From Klebsiella pneumoniae (GTDB lineage: Bacteria; Desulfobacterota; Binatia; UBA12015): 64,000 bases of DNA. Under the pieces are notes generated by a model. That model made no database searches, was not told the origin of the DNA, and saw only the letters and a program-made list of their open reading frames with translations. Where the stretch lies: assembly GCA_945872365.1 (NCBI GenBank), contig CAMBZJ010000001.1, forward strand, positions 113,454-177,453, written 5' to 3'. Position 1 is the first letter of the stretch, and each line of letters opens with the position of its first letter. Of this stretch, positions 63,862-64,000 are shown piece by piece. Position numbers and translations under genes: made by a program.

Positions 63862-64000
63862 TCCGACGAGAGAACCCGGCGCGCGGGAGCCTGCGGCGAC
63901 GCAAGCTGGACTCGCTGGGCGAGCGCGCGGACGATCTCCCGGTTCACCCGGATCAGGCGAGGGGGGCCGCGGTCCCCGGGTTCGCTGCCGCGCGACGAAG
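63858..64000 (-). CDS. Possible C-terminus of a gene running off the right edge
   Basis: A minus-strand open frame runs from the window edge to the TAG at 63858. Its end reads PPRLIRVNREIVRALAQRVQ and then QAPARRVLSSD. It looks like the last 46 residues of a protein, but no family can be named. Confidence 0.3.
   Translation of the reverse strand, partial: SSRGSEPGDRGPPRLIRVNREIVRALAQRVQLASPQAPARRVLSSD

Overview
The window is very GC-rich (about 70% by eye) and densely packed, with about 55 convincing genes on both strands, many short overlaps of the ATGA type, and no tRNA, rRNA or CRISPR that I could find. The gene content points to an uncultured, high-GC, aerobic, lipid- and steroid-degrading bacterium of the former deltaproteobacterial type (Myxococcota or Binatota-like): delta-60 repeat proteins with calcium-type DxDxDG repeats, a DUF1501/DUF1800 pair, two cytochromes P450, several acyl-CoA-handling enzymes and an actinobacterial-style steroid side-chain aldolase operon. 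The taxonomic call is inference only.

Layout. 1-4.5 kb is an unstable accessory zone: an IS21 istB remnant joined to an AbrB domain, an AbrB/Doc toxin-antitoxin pair, a class II Fic protein, a Uma2-type nuclease and an integrase-core transposase scrap. 4.5-8.4 kb holds nucleic-acid genes: an RNA ligase in one open frame with a frameshifted AAA ATPase, and divergent RecQ. 8.6-18.5 kb carries a secreted protein, a DUF35-thiolase pair, a phosphoesterase, a CocE-type secreted hydrolase, a translationally coupled metallopeptidase/ATP-grasp pair and a coupled pair of FAD oxidoreductases. 18.6-25.4 kb encodes two secreted delta-60 repeat proteins, one carrying a metzincin protease, and a lipoprotein M28 peptidase. 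25.5-46.7 kb is mixed metabolism: ACT protein, GT-C glycosyltransferase, two acyl-CoA dehydrogenases, a DapB-like dehydrogenase, P450/ALDH pair, metallo-hydrolase, serine hydrolase, DUF1501/DUF1800 and quinone reductase. 46.7-54.3 kb holds a flavin monooxygenase, a LinB-like haloalkane dehalogenase, DUF1330, membrane proteins, an SDR and a Coq4-family protein. 54.3-59.8 kb is the most coherent block: a second Coq4-like gene, a P450, and the four-gene operon hotdog / DUF35 / hotdog / Ltp2 aldolase, interspersed with remnants of a Rieske oxygenase and a CaiB-type CoA-transferase. 59.9-64 kb has a STAS-kinase fusion, then a lower-GC stretch with one GT39-like membrane protein and a decayed DUF1566 domain.

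How it works together. The 57.2-59.8 kb operon matches the logic of ChsH1-ChsH2-Ltp2 of steroid side-chain breakdown: a hotdog pair hydrates an enoyl-CoA and an Ltp2 aldolase bound to a DUF35 partner removes a short acyl unit. Here the ChsH2 partner is split into two overlapping genes. The neighbouring P450s, acyl-CoA dehydrogenases, SDR, quinone reductase and DUF35-thiolase pair fit the same oxidation theme.

A recurring regulatory pattern is a TTGAC box 34-36 nt before the start codon of genes that lack a good ribosome binding site (starts at 6359, 16283, 23682, 29046 and 39087), which suggests leaderless mRNAs and helped to choose the starts. The most notable leads are the split aldolase operon, the ATPase/RNA-ligase locus, the STAS-kinase fusion, the leaderless promoter pattern and the trail of decayed genes.
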